A stretch of 9,937 nucleotides of DNA from Bacteroidetes bacterium 4572_112. Its GTDB lineage: Bacteria; Bacteroidota; Bacteroidia; Bacteroidales; UBA1556. The stretch is taken from contig NIUZ01000049.1 in NCBI GenBank assembly GCA_002254285.1, forward strand, positions 1-9,937. Reading direction: 5' to 3'. Shown here piece after piece: positions 1 to 7,543 of this stretch. The notes under the pieces are model-generated. The model was not told the origin of the DNA, did not search any database, and was given only the letters and a program-made list of their open reading frames with translations. The first letter of the stretch is position 1. The number at the start of each line of letters is the position of its first letter. The position numbers and the translations under genes were made by a program.

Positions 1-321
1 TATGGCAAAGACATCGAAAAATTTAAAAGCTCTAAGGAGCTTAAAAATAAAGATCCATACATTGAAATCAACATTGCTAAAAACATGATAAATGGCTTTG
101 ATGGTTGCAACAGAATAAATGGCATGATAGCTTCAAGCACTGACAAAGATTTGAAATTTGGCAATATATTAGTCACAAGAATGCTGTGCAAAGATATGGA
201 CCTTCCAACTAGATATAATGACGCTTTAAAGTTTGTTCGTCATTATAAAATCGAAAACAATAAACTCTATCTTCAGACTAAAGATGGAAATACAATAATG
301 ATTTTTAAAAAAGTAGACTAA
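1..321 (+). CDS. META domain-containing (HslJ-like) protein, 5' end outside window
   Basis: The reading frame is open from base 1 to the TAA at 319-321 and shows 106 residues; the true start lies upstream of the window, so the in-window ATG at 85 is probably not the start. Counting from base 1, the motif GFDGCN (residues 32-37) and TRMLC (59-63) are the hallmarks of the META domain: a Gly-Cys-Asn turn after a beta strand, then a Thr-x-Met-x-Cys strand. A C-terminal pattern of a Tyr, a basic/acidic turn and LYLQTKDG matches the last strands of the fold. The two cysteines (36 and 63) could form a disulfide if the protein is exported, as many META proteins are; the signal sequence would be in the missing part. 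E. coli HslJ is a heat-inducible member linked to novobiocin resistance, but no function can be assigned here. It is the first visible gene of a cluster: the exonuclease ATG follows its stop with no gap. Confidence 0.8.
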   Translation, partial: YGKDIEKFKSSKELKNKDPYIEINIAKNMINGFDGCNRINGMIASSTDKDLKFGNILVTRMLCKDMDLPTRYNDALKFVRHYKIENNKLYLQTKDGNTIMIFKKVD

Positions 322-828
322 ATGAGTAAGCATAAAGATACATTTATAGCATTAGATTTTGAATTAGCAACAGGAGTGCGCAATAGTGTTTGCTCAATTG
401 GGATTGTTACTTTTAAAAATGGTGAAATAGTAAATGAGTATTATTCACTTGTAAAACCTCCTAAAAACGAATACCACTGGGGAAATAGCAGAGTGCATAA
501 AATAAAATCTAAACACACTAAAGATTCTCCAACATTCAAGGATATTTATCCACAAGTAAAAGAAATTCTACAAAATTGCAAACTTATGGTTGCTCATAAC
601 GAAGGCTTTGATAGAGACGTATTAGAGAAAGTTATGGACTTTTACGGATTAAATTATAAGGAACTAAACCTTCCAAAACCCTGGGAAGATACTGTAACAA
701 TTTTTCAGGAAAAAGGAACAGAATCTGCTAAACTAAAAAACCTTTGTAAGGAATATAATATTGATATTATACCTCATAATGCACTTGAAGATGCTAGGGC
801 TTGTGGTTTATTATATTTACTAAGATAG
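322..828 (+). CDS. 3'-5' exonuclease, DnaQ-like DEDDh family
   Basis: This 168-residue protein is a single RNase T/DnaQ-type exonuclease domain. All five residues of the DEDDh active site are visible: Asp12 and Glu14 in LDFELATG (Exo I), Asp97 in AHNEGFD (Exo II), and His152 with Asp157 in HNALEDARA (Exo III). The acidic residues are expected to bind two metal ions for 3'-5' hydrolysis of nucleic acid, and the histidine is the general base that separates DEDDh from DEDDy enzymes. There are no polymerase, BRCT or GIY-YIG domains, so it is a free-standing enzyme, often labelled 'DNA polymerase III subunit epsilon' by similarity; a role as replicative proofreader, RNA trimmer or oligoribonuclease cannot be separated from sequence alone. 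Its ATG is immediately after the TAA of the META gene, implying cotranscription and translational coupling, and the exported-protein gene follows 10 bases downstream. Confidence 0.9.
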   Translation: MSKHKDTFIALDFELATGVRNSVCSIGIVTFKNGEIVNEYYSLVKPPKNEYHWGNSRVHKIKSKHTKDSPTFKDIYPQVKEILQNCKLMVAHNEGFDRDVLEKVMDFYGLNYKELNLPKPWEDTVTIFQEKGTESAKLKNLCKEYNIDIIPHNALEDARACGLLYLLR

Positions 829-838
829 GAACCACATT

Positions 839-2629
839 ATGAGAATATGGCTTATTATAGTACTTTCTATTATAGTAATAACCAAAGGTTTATCACAGGA
901 TAATCTAAATCTCAGAATTGTTGATTATGGTACAAATAAAGGTCTTGCTTACTGCAACATTTCTTTTATTGGAACTAAGCAGGGAAGCATTAGCAATAGT
1001 GAAGGCTATTTCAATATCAATAATAATACAAGTTTCGATTCAATACGAATTTCTTATATTGGATATAAAACACTGAAACTTGCCATTGGTAATATTGATA
1101 ATGGAGATATTATTAAACTCCACAAAACAGAATTCGTATTATCAGAGTTTGCAGTGCATGCTGATAATGATTATTTATACCAGCTGCTGACTAATATCCG
1201 AAAGAAACTTCTTAAAAACAAAATCCCTTATACAGCAAAAGTATATTATGGTATTGAATCTCAAACCAGAAACACTCCTTTAGAGCTTTTAGAATGTTTT
1301 TATAATGGCGAATTAGTTGGCGAACATATTACTGACTTAACTTATAAAAATGGCCGAGTGGGATTGGCCAGTGTTGATGGCAATTATTTTGAATCCTTTA
1401 ATACAGCCAAAGCCATTAGCCGAATAAATATTCTGCACAAAAGCGAGGTATACCCTTCCCTACCATTGCAATTCAATAAACGAAAACTCAAAAAACTATT
1501 CAAACTTAAAGCATATTCTAATAACAGTAATATTATTAAGATAGAATTTACACCATATAATACAACAGAATATTTCTCGGGAATAATATGGGTAGACAAT
1601 ATTAAACATACATTACTAAAATTAGAACTTACAGCAAATAATACTAGCAAACACCCTTTTCTACCAATTCATAATACCGATAAAATAAGTGATGTAAGCA
1701 TAAAGCTTGTAAAATCATATAATACCAATGAACAACTATCGATAATTGATCATATATATTTTGAATATAGTTTTGTTTATAAAAGTGTAAGAGGCAGTTC
1801 CATGGGTATTGCTAATAATAAATCACGAATAATTGAGCGCAATATATCCTCAAAAGGCATTATTAGAGTTTTTGATTATGAAAACACTTTTATAATTCCG
1901 TACTTCAACTATCCCGATAATCTGTATTATGGTGACTATTATAAAATGTCGTTTATTCCATATAATGATGCATTTTGGAACAACAACCACAGCATTGCGC
2001 TTAGCAAAGAGCAAAAAGAAAAGCTAGGTTTCTTTGCTGCGGAAGGCAAATTGGTAAATTATAGAGAGAATAATTACGGAAACAATTTTCTACTAAGAGC
2101 CACTAATAATAAAGACAAAGAAACTACTCATTTTGGCTTTTACTATTCGTTTTGGAATAAAGATAAACGTATTACAATTAAGAAAGACCTTAAACAAAAT
2201 GAACTATATAACCCGAAAAAAGAAGGACTAATAGTAAAACGAGATTTATACAATATTGAAGCACAAATTCTTTTAGACATTACTAAAGTCGGTGATTCGT
2301 TAGACTTTAAATCATATTCTGTTTTCGATTCTTATCAAACTTTCTATCGATTACCTACTGATAGTATTAGCAATGCATTTATCAATATTTATTTTGATTT
2401 ATACGAAATTGAAAGACAAAAAATGCATGATAATATACTCAAATCTGATAAAAAATTAAGCACTGCCAACAGCATTTACAATGAAAGTAAAAATAACATT
2501 GCATTAATTACCAATAAATATATTGAAGAAGTACAGTTGGGTAAAAATAATAAGGAGTTCGAAAAATGGAATAAATTTATTTTTGACAATTTGGGAATTG
2601 ATAATTTAAAGCTAATACATTATTATTAA
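839..2629 (+). CDS. Exported protein with N-terminal carboxypeptidase-regulatory-like domain
   Basis: The 596-residue product starts with a signal peptide: a hydrophobic core at residues 3-16 and a probable signal peptidase cut near residues 19-20. Residues about 23-105 form a carboxypeptidase-regulatory-like beta-sandwich, recognised by the order 'G-x-N-x-G-L-A-x-x-N-I-x-x-x-G-T-x-x-G-x-x-S-N-x-E-G-x-F' followed by SIRISYIGYKT. This domain is widespread in Bacteroidota envelope proteins, including TonB-dependent receptors and DUF5686-type proteins. The remaining roughly 490 residues are rich in Asn, Tyr, Lys and alternating beta-like segments (for example SGIIWVDNIKHTLLKLELTA, reminiscent of DUF5686 proteins), with a charged, probably helical tail from about residue 545. 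I see no plug domain, lipobox or C-terminal secretion tag. Likely location is periplasm or outer membrane; the function is unknown. It follows the exonuclease stop by 10 bases and probably shares its transcript. No clear terminator follows it. Confidence 0.75.
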   Translation: MRIWLIIVLSIIVITKGLSQDNLNLRIVDYGTNKGLAYCNISFIGTKQGSISNSEGYFNINNNTSFDSIRISYIGYKTLKLAIGNIDNGDIIKLHKTEFVLSEFAVHADNDYLYQLLTNIRKKLLKNKIPYTAKVYYGIESQTRNTPLELLECFYNGELVGEHITDLTYKNGRVGLASVDGNYFESFNTAKAISRINILHKSEVYPSLPLQFNKRKLKKLFKLKAYSNNSNIIKIEFTPYNTTEYFSGIIWVDNIKHTLLKLELTANNTSKHPFLPIHNTDKISDVSIKLVKSYNTNEQLSIIDHIYFEYSFVYKSVRGSSMGIANNKSRIIERNISSKGIIRVFDYENTFIIPYFNYPDNLYYGDYYKMSFIPYNDAFWNNNHSIALSKEQKEKLGFFAAEGKLVNYRENNYGNNFLLRATNNKDKETTHFGFYYSFWNKDKRITIKKDLKQNELYNPKKEGLIVKRDLYNIEAQILLDITKVGDSLDFKSYSVFDSYQTFYRLPTDSISNAFINIYFDLYEIERQKMHDNILKSDKKLSTANSIYNESKNNIALITNKYIEEVQLGKNNKEFEKWNKFIFDNLGIDNLKLIHYY

Positions 2630-2738
2630 TACGATAATAAAACATAACTAAATACAGGCAATATTTCATAGCTTTTGAAGTTATAAACCTCATAAATACG
2701 ATATAAAAAGTTTAGAAAAATTAAACAACAAAAAGCAT

Positions 2739-2746
2739 TACTTTTG
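2739..2746 (+). promoter_or_regulatory. Bacteroidota -7 promoter element for the LptF/LptG permease gene
   Basis: TACTTTTG matches the Bacteroidota consensus TAnnTTTG exactly. Five bases separate its final G from the A of the ATG at 2752. Because transcription normally begins about 5-7 bases after this element, the start site should fall at or next to the ATG, giving an essentially leaderless mRNA. I see no good -33 TTG/TTTG at 19-21 bases upstream; the nearest candidate is the weak TTTAG at 2711-2715. The element lies in the 122-base gap between the exported-protein gene and the permease gene, which otherwise holds only AT-rich sequence. Confidence 0.65.
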
Positions 2747-2751
2747 CAGCA

Positions 2752-3831
2752 ATGAAAATAATAGATTGGTATATAATTAGGAAGTTTTTAGGAACTTTCT
2801 TTTTTACTTTAGGATTGATAATCCTGATTGTAATAATTTTTGATATTTCAGAAAAAATTGACGACTTCATCAATAACGAAGCGCCACTTAAGGAGATTAT
2901 ATTCTCGTATTATATCACCTTTATCCCTTTCTTTACCAATATGTTTAGCCCGCTTATAACATTTATAGCGGTGGTATTCTTTACATCCAAAATTGCTTAT
3001 AATACTGAGATTGTTGCCATATTAAGTAGCGGTGTTAGTTTCCGTAGGTTGCTACGTCCTTACCTTATTTCTGCCACTATTATTGGCTTGCTATCATTCT
3101 ATTTGGCAAATTTTCTTATTCCTACTACCAATAAAATAAAGAAGGAATTTGAGGACACTTATATATGGCGTAAGAAATATAATACCAGCAAGAATATTCA
3201 TATTCAGAATAAGCCTGGCGAATTGCTATATGTAGAGAGCTTTAATGATAGATCAAATACTGGATATAACTTTACTTGGGAGAAATTTGAAGGACAAAAA
3301 CTTATTTATAAATTAAAATCCAAAACAATTATTTATGACTCTGCAAATAGTCAATGGAATATTGTTAAATATAAGGCTCGCGAATTTATTAATGATAGCA
3401 CTCAAACTTTTGAAGAAGGAGATACATTGGTTGCCAAATTCAATATTATTCCGCGCGATTATTCAAATAAAGTAGTAAATATGGAGGTGATGGACTATTT
3501 TGAACTAAATGAGTTTATTGCCAAAGAAGAGATTAAAGGATCCGAGAATATTAAGTTCTATTATGTAGAAAAGCATCGTAGAGTAGCCTTCCCTTTTGCC
3601 ACATTAATTTTGACTGTAATTGGGGCAGCCCTTTCAAGTCGAAAAGTAAGAGGAGGAATGGGTATTCACCTAGCAGTAGGTATTACACTGAGCTTTACAT
3701 ATATAATTTTCATGCAAATATCCACAGTATTTGCCACTTTTGGAGCATTATCTCCATTGGTAGCAGTATGGATTCCTAATATGATTTTCTTCTTAATTGC
3801 AGTATATTTAGTACGAATTGCTCCCAAATAA
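2752..3831 (+). CDS. LptF/LptG family permease (lipopolysaccharide export ABC transporter)
   Basis: The 359-residue protein has the LptF/LptG (YjgP/YjgQ) layout. There are three N-terminal membrane helices (about residues 15-31, 52-77 and 99-123), a periplasmic beta-jellyroll region (about 125-270), and three C-terminal helices (about 279-296, 303-324 and 335-355). The segment EIVAILSSGVSFRRLLRP (86-103) is the conserved cytoplasmic loop that contacts the LptB ATPase in the family; the N-terminal DWYIIRKFLGTFF is typical of Bacteroidota members. In the LptB2FG complex, the two permeases pull LPS from the inner membrane onto the periplasmic LptC/LptA bridge. Bacteroidota usually carry two such permeases in separate places, and I cannot say securely whether this is LptF or LptG. 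No partner gene (lptB, lptC, lptA) is in the window. The ATG is supported by the conserved N terminus and by the abutting promoter. Confidence 0.9.
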   Translation: MKIIDWYIIRKFLGTFFFTLGLIILIVIIFDISEKIDDFINNEAPLKEIIFSYYITFIPFFTNMFSPLITFIAVVFFTSKIAYNTEIVAILSSGVSFRRLLRPYLISATIIGLLSFYLANFLIPTTNKIKKEFEDTYIWRKKYNTSKNIHIQNKPGELLYVESFNDRSNTGYNFTWEKFEGQKLIYKLKSKTIIYDSANSQWNIVKYKAREFINDSTQTFEEGDTLVAKFNIIPRDYSNKVVNMEVMDYFELNEFIAKEEIKGSENIKFYYVEKHRRVAFPFATLILTVIGAALSSRKVRGGMGIHLAVGITLSFTYIIFMQISTVFATFGALSPLVAVWIPNMIFFLIAVYLVRIAPK

Positions 3832-3854
3832 AAAAGCATAAATCATAAGGAAAT

Positions 3855-3887
3855 TTCACAAAATCATAGACAATGTGAATAATTTTT
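3855..3887 (+). terminator. Weak candidate intrinsic terminator after the permease gene
   Basis: A 6-bp inverted repeat, TTCACA (3855-3860) and TGTGAA (3874-3879), with a 13-base loop is followed by TAATTTTT. It sits 24 bases past the permease stop, which is where a terminator would be expected. The stem is short and has few GC pairs, so it may be chance in AT-rich DNA. Confidence 0.25.
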
Positions 3888-3946
3888 CAAATTTAGAACA
3901 ATTTAAAAACTGATTAATTTCAGCTATTAATAAATAGAAAAAACAC

Positions 3947-3954
3947 TACATTTG
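3947..3954 (+). promoter_or_regulatory. Bacteroidota -7 promoter element for sucC
   Basis: TACATTTG fits TAnnTTTG exactly and lies 48 bases before the sucC ATG. With a start site about 5-7 bases downstream, the leader would be roughly 42-44 bases. A clear -33 TTG is not visible at 19-21 bases upstream. The position, in the 171-base gap after the permease gene, suggests sucC is transcribed independently of it. Confidence 0.6.
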
Positions 3955-3967
3955 AGGTCTTAAAGAA

Positions 3968-3993
3968 AACACATAAATATAACACATAAATAT
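3968..3993 (+). repeat. Perfect 13-bp tandem duplication in the sucC leader
   Basis: AACACATAAATAT occurs twice back to back at 3968-3980 and 3981-3993, ending nine bases before the sucC ATG. Both copies would lie within the 5' untranslated leader predicted from the -7 element. The leader is A-rich and has no Shine-Dalgarno site, as usual in Bacteroidota, so the duplication changes the length of the unstructured A-rich region where ribosomes load. Whether this matters or is neutral slippage is unknown. Confidence 0.85.
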
Positions 3994-4002
3994 TCAAACC
4001 AA

Positions 4003-5193
4003 ATGAATTTACACGAATATCAAAGTAAAGAAATTTTAAAATCATACGGAGTGTCGGTACCTAAAGGTTACCTAGCATATACTGCGGATGAGGCTGTTGA
4101 AGCAGCAAAAAAACTAACCGAAGAAACAGGTCATGAAGTATGGGCTGTAAAGGCACAAGTTCATGCTGGTGGACGTGGTAAAGGTGGCGGAGTAAAGATT
4201 GCTAAAACTTTTGATGATGTACGCACTCACGCAAGCAATATCTTAGGAATGCAACTTGTAACTCCTCAAACTACTGCTGAAGGTAAATTGGTTCGCAAGA
4301 TATATATTGAGCAAAACATTTTTTATGATGGACCATCAGAAATGGCGGAATTTTATATGAGCGTAATGCTTCACCGCGATAGTGGTAAGAATATGATTAT
4401 GTATTCTCCACGTGGTGGTATGGATATCGAGAAAGTTGCTGAAGAAACTCCTGAGTTTATCTTCACTGAAATTATCGATCCTAAAGTTGGTCTTATGCCA
4501 TTTCAAGCTCGTAGAGTTGCTTTCAACCTAGGATTAGATGGTAAGGCTTTTAAAGAGATGACAAAATTTGTTGCTGCTCTTTACCGCGCTTACGAAGGTT
4601 CTGACTCTTCATTATTTGAAATCAACCCTGTTGCTAAAACTAAGGATGATTTAATTTATGCTGCTGATGCTAAAGTTGCTATTGATGATAATTCACTTTA
4701 CCGTCATAAGGATATTGCTGCAATGCGCGATGTTGAAGAAGAAGATGCTACTGAAGTTGAAGCTGGAAAATATGACCTTAACTTTGTAAAACTTGACGGT
4801 AACGTTGGTTGTATGGTTAATGGTGCTGGTCTTGCAATGGCTACAATGGATATTATTAAAATGAGTGGTGGAGATCCTGCTAACTTCCTTGATGTAGGAG
4901 GTACCGCTAATGCTGAGCGCGTTGAGCAAGCTTTCCGTATCATTCTTCAAGACCCTAATGTAAAGTCTATCCTAGTAAATATCTTTGGTGGTATTGTACG
5001 TTGCGATAGAGTTGCAAACGGTATTGTACAAGCTTACAAAAACATTGGCGATATCAATATCCCAATCATTGTAAGATTGCAAGGAACTAATGCTGAAGAA
5101 GGAAAAGATATTATTGATGCTAGTGGACTTAAAGTGTTCTCGGCAGTAACATTACATGATGCAGCTACTAAAGTTGCTGAAATAATGAGCTAA
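4003..5193 (+). CDS. sucC: Succinate--CoA ligase [ADP-forming] subunit beta
   Basis: The 396-residue protein is a full-length succinyl-CoA synthetase beta subunit, which with SucD converts succinyl-CoA, ADP and phosphate to succinate, CoA and ATP in the TCA cycle. The N terminus MNLHEYQSKEILKSYGV is the classic family start and fixes the ATG. The ATP-grasp domain (about 1-235) shows Lys50, the glycine loop GGRGKGGG (56-63), and the likely magnesium ligands Asn208 (FEINPV) and Asp222 (ADAK). The C-terminal ligase domain shows NGAGLAMATMD (273-283), DVGGTA (297-302) and NIFGGIVRCD (326-335), which lines the phosphohistidine/CoA site shared with SucD. sucD is not adjacent; the gene is a single-gene unit between its own promoter and a strong terminator. 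Codon choice (GCT, GGT, CGT/CGC frequent) differs from the neighbours, consistent with high expression rather than transfer. Confidence 0.97.
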   Translation: MNLHEYQSKEILKSYGVSVPKGYLAYTADEAVEAAKKLTEETGHEVWAVKAQVHAGGRGKGGGVKIAKTFDDVRTHASNILGMQLVTPQTTAEGKLVRKIYIEQNIFYDGPSEMAEFYMSVMLHRDSGKNMIMYSPRGGMDIEKVAEETPEFIFTEIIDPKVGLMPFQARRVAFNLGLDGKAFKEMTKFVAALYRAYEGSDSSLFEINPVAKTKDDLIYAADAKVAIDDNSLYRHKDIAAMRDVEEEDATEVEAGKYDLNFVKLDGNVGCMVNGAGLAMATMDIIKMSGGDPANFLDVGGTANAERVEQAFRIILQDPNVKSILVNIFGGIVRCDRVANGIVQAYKNIGDINIPIIVRLQGTNAEEGKDIIDASGLKVFSAVTLHDAATKVAEIMS

Positions 5194-5215
5194 TATTTCC
5201 GATATATAACCAAGA

Positions 5216-5254
5216 AAAGCCGTTTAGATTAATTTCTAAACGGCTTTCTTTTTT
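5216..5254 (+). terminator. Strong intrinsic terminator of sucC, possibly bidirectional
   Basis: AAAGCCGTTTAGA (5216-5228) and TCTAAACGGCTTT (5235-5247) form a perfect 13-bp stem with a TTAATT loop, followed by C and six T (5249-5254). It lies 22 bases after the sucC stop. On the minus strand the same stem is preceded by A-rich sequence and followed by TTCTTGG (TTTTCTT counting the stem end), so it may also stop the convergent RelA/SpoT transcript, whose stop codon is at 5276-5278. Confidence 0.93.
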
Positions 5255-5275
5255 ATTAGGAGTTTTTTTATGATT

Positions 5276-7417
5276 TTATGCTTTCCTATAAACCTCTCCA
5301 ACTATACTTAGCTGATTCAACTGCTCAATAAGTAATGTCAATTGCTCCTTATCATACACCTTTACGGTTATGCTTCCAAAATATTCGTTACCATTGCTAT
5401 TTAAATTAATATTCAGAATTGGAACAGACAGCTTTTTGCTAATCACATTATTAAGTTCACCAATAATCCCCTCCTTATCATTACCTCTAATATATAGTTC
5501 GGCTCTGAAATTGAATCGCTCAGTTTTCTCTTTCCATGCAGCATCAATAATTCTATAAGGATAACGCACTCGCATATCCTTGGCATTGGGGCAATTATTC
5601 CTGTGTATACTTATTCCTTTAGATACAGTTACGAATCCGAAAATTTTATCACCAGTAATTGGATTACAACATTTTGCAAGATTATAATTTATATTTTGCA
5701 GATTATCGACTATTAACAAATCACTATTGGAAGAATTATCAACACCAATTTTATCATCTTCGGCTTCAATAAGTACATCATCTTCTACTTCCTCATTTTC
5801 CGAAACCAAGAATTTTTTAACACTACTATGGTCTATTTTCTCATTATAAAACGATCGGTAAAGGTCACTAATACTTTTAAAATCAAATTCGCCCTTAATC
5901 TTCTCAAGTACATCTTGATTATAGGCAACCTTCCAGTTTTTTAGCTTTCGTAGGAGAATTTCCTTGCCAAATTCGGCTTCTATTTTTCCTTCTTGATCAA
6001 AAGCCTTACGAATATGCAGTTTTGCTCTATTTGTTGTTATATGATTCAACCAATCGAGGCTAGGTTTTTGCGATTTTTGGGTAAGTATTTCCACCTGATC
6101 TCCATTACGAAGATGATGTTTCATTCCCACATTTTTTCCGTTCACAATACCGCCAACGCAAGTTAAGCCAACTTGTGAGTGCACAGCAAAGGCAAAATCA
6201 AGAATTGTGGCTCCGATATTCAATTTCTTTAAATCCCCATTGGGAGTAAAAGCAAATAATTCAGTAGAAAACTTAGCCGACCTAAACTCATCTTTACCAA
6301 GCAGCTCATCATCTTTCTCTAAAGAGTGCTTAATATTATCGAGCCAGAAATCCGTTCCGAAGCTATCCTTACCACCTTTATAACGCCAGTGAGCAGCCAT
6401 ACCATTTTCCGCCTCATCATCCATTCGCTCGGTACGTATTTGTACCTCAATCCACCGCCCTTCGTCTGTGCCAACTGTAATATGCAAACTCTCATAACCA
6501 TTATCACGAGGTACACTTATCCAGTCGCGCATACGTGGTAAATTTGGAGTATATAGATTAGTAACTACAGAAAACACATGCCAACAATCCGCTTTTTCTT
6601 CCTTAATATCACTATCAAGGATTACACGTATTGCCCAAAGGTCATATACTTTTTCAAAGCTCACCCCTTGAGCTTGCATTTTTTTATAAATAGAATGAAT
6701 ACTTTTTGTTCGCCCTTTAATTTTATACTTCAATCCTTGATCATGAAGAGACTCTCTTATGGGGTTAATAAAATCTTCAATAATTTTCTCTCTTTCCTCT
6801 TCACTTTCCTTAAGCTTAATTTTAATATCATTATAAGCCTTTGGTTGCTCAAGTTTAAGAATTAAATCCTCAAGCCCTTGCTTTAATTTATAAAAACCTA
6901 AACGATGAGTAACAGGAATATATACATGCTTATTTATATGAATTAAAGCTTCCTTGGTTTTAGCACCTTTATAATTAACATCGTAATATTCAATATTTCT
7001 AAGTTCAAGCACATTGCTAGCAATACTAATAAGTACAGCGCGCAAATCACCAGCAACATTCAATATCATACCTCTATAATTATCGGCTTGCTGCTCAATA
7101 TTTATTGTAGGAAGTGCTAATACCGACATATAATCAGTTGCTATTCTATCTATAATAGGATTTACATCCTTTAATTTTTTGTGATAAAAAAACTGGTATA
7201 AGCCATAGCCTGCCGACAATAAAGTTGGACCTTGAACTTTTAGCTCATTCTTAAGGATATCCAAAATTCGAAATGAATATTGAATACTGTTCATTCCTAT
7301 GATTGGTGATTCTGTTTCCTTTTCTTTTGACCATGCTTGTTCAATAATTTGCATTGAGTCCAAGAACTCATTACTAAGGCCAACTTTGCTAAAATGTTTT
7401 ATTATTCCGTCAATCAT
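5276..7417 (-). CDS. RelA/SpoT family (p)ppGpp synthetase with degenerate hydrolase domain
   Basis: The 713-residue protein has the long RelA/SpoT layout. Residues about 40-190 correspond to the HD hydrolase domain but lack its HD pair and the later Asp: the segment RGMILNVAGDLRAVLISIAS (115-134) aligns with the family's 'LAxDxRVxLIKLAD', with Ser in place of the Asp, so (p)ppGpp hydrolysis is unlikely. The synthetase domain (about 225-350) looks intact: IKGRTKSIHSIYKKM (233-247), VYDLWAIRVI (257-266), RMRD (295-298), NGYESLH (306-312) and WIEVQIRTE (322-330), with Asp259 and Glu324 as the probable catalytic acids. A TGS domain (about 385-446), the CC/zinc-finger residues Cys583, Cys584, His605 and Cys609, and a C-terminal ACT domain (about 636-712) follow, as in ribosome-activated enzymes. 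Expected role: synthesis of the stringent-response alarmone on stalled ribosomes. It lies downstream of the HDIG gene, with its own promoter in the 126-base gap. Confidence 0.93.
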   Translation of the reverse strand: MIDGIIKHFSKVGLSNEFLDSMQIIEQAWSKEKETESPIIGMNSIQYSFRILDILKNELKVQGPTLLSAGYGLYQFFYHKKLKDVNPIIDRIATDYMSVLALPTINIEQQADNYRGMILNVAGDLRAVLISIASNVLELRNIEYYDVNYKGAKTKEALIHINKHVYIPVTHRLGFYKLKQGLEDLILKLEQPKAYNDIKIKLKESEEEREKIIEDFINPIRESLHDQGLKYKIKGRTKSIHSIYKKMQAQGVSFEKVYDLWAIRVILDSDIKEEKADCWHVFSVVTNLYTPNLPRMRDWISVPRDNGYESLHITVGTDEGRWIEVQIRTERMDDEAENGMAAHWRYKGGKDSFGTDFWLDNIKHSLEKDDELLGKDEFRSAKFSTELFAFTPNGDLKKLNIGATILDFAFAVHSQVGLTCVGGIVNGKNVGMKHHLRNGDQVEILTQKSQKPSLDWLNHITTNRAKLHIRKAFDQEGKIEAEFGKEILLRKLKNWKVAYNQDVLEKIKGEFDFKSISDLYRSFYNEKIDHSSVKKFLVSENEEVEDDVLIEAEDDKIGVDNSSNSDLLIVDNLQNINYNLAKCCNPITGDKIFGFVTVSKGISIHRNNCPNAKDMRVRYPYRIIDAAWKEKTERFNFRAELYIRGNDKEGIIGELNNVISKKLSVPILNINLNSNGNEYFGSITVKVYDKEQLTLLIEQLNQLSIVGEVYRKA

Positions 7418-7441
7418 ATGCGTGTCTTTATTATATCAACG

Positions 7442-7449
7442 CAAAAATA
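7442..7449 (-). promoter_or_regulatory. Bacteroidota -7 promoter element for the RelA/SpoT gene
   Basis: Read on the minus strand, the sequence is TATTTTTG, an exact TAnnTTTG match. Its G at 7442 is 24 bases before the ATG's A at 7417, giving a leader of roughly 18-20 bases. I see no good TTG at the -33 position. This is evidence that the RelA/SpoT gene can be transcribed separately from the HDIG gene, although read-through is possible because no hairpin terminator is visible in the 126-base gap between them. Confidence 0.55.
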
Positions 7450-7543
7450 ACAGTTTTAGTGGACTCATTTTCATTAAACTTATTTAAAATAATCCCTAAA
7501 TCATAAGGAGTATCCAAATTCAAAAGAAACTAAAAGTAGAGTT

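Noticed and set aside
1384..1650. 88-codon minus-strand frame inside the exported-protein gene.
   Set aside because: No recognisable protein features, no promoter element nearby, and entirely within a credible gene on the other strand.
2710..2726. Small GTTTA/TAAAC hairpin before the permease gene as a terminator of the upstream cluster.
   Set aside because: The stem is five AT-rich pairs with no following T run, overlapping the promoter region; it is expected by chance in this composition.
4693..4950. Two overlapping minus-strand open frames inside sucC.
   Set aside because: They lie opposite strongly conserved sucC sequence, have low-complexity composition and no promoter; they are shadows of the real frame.
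6578..6865. 95-codon plus-strand frame opposite the RelA/SpoT gene.
   Set aside because: Phe/Leu/Asn-rich translation is what antisense of AT-rich Lys/Glu-rich coding gives; the opposite strand encodes the conserved synthetase region.
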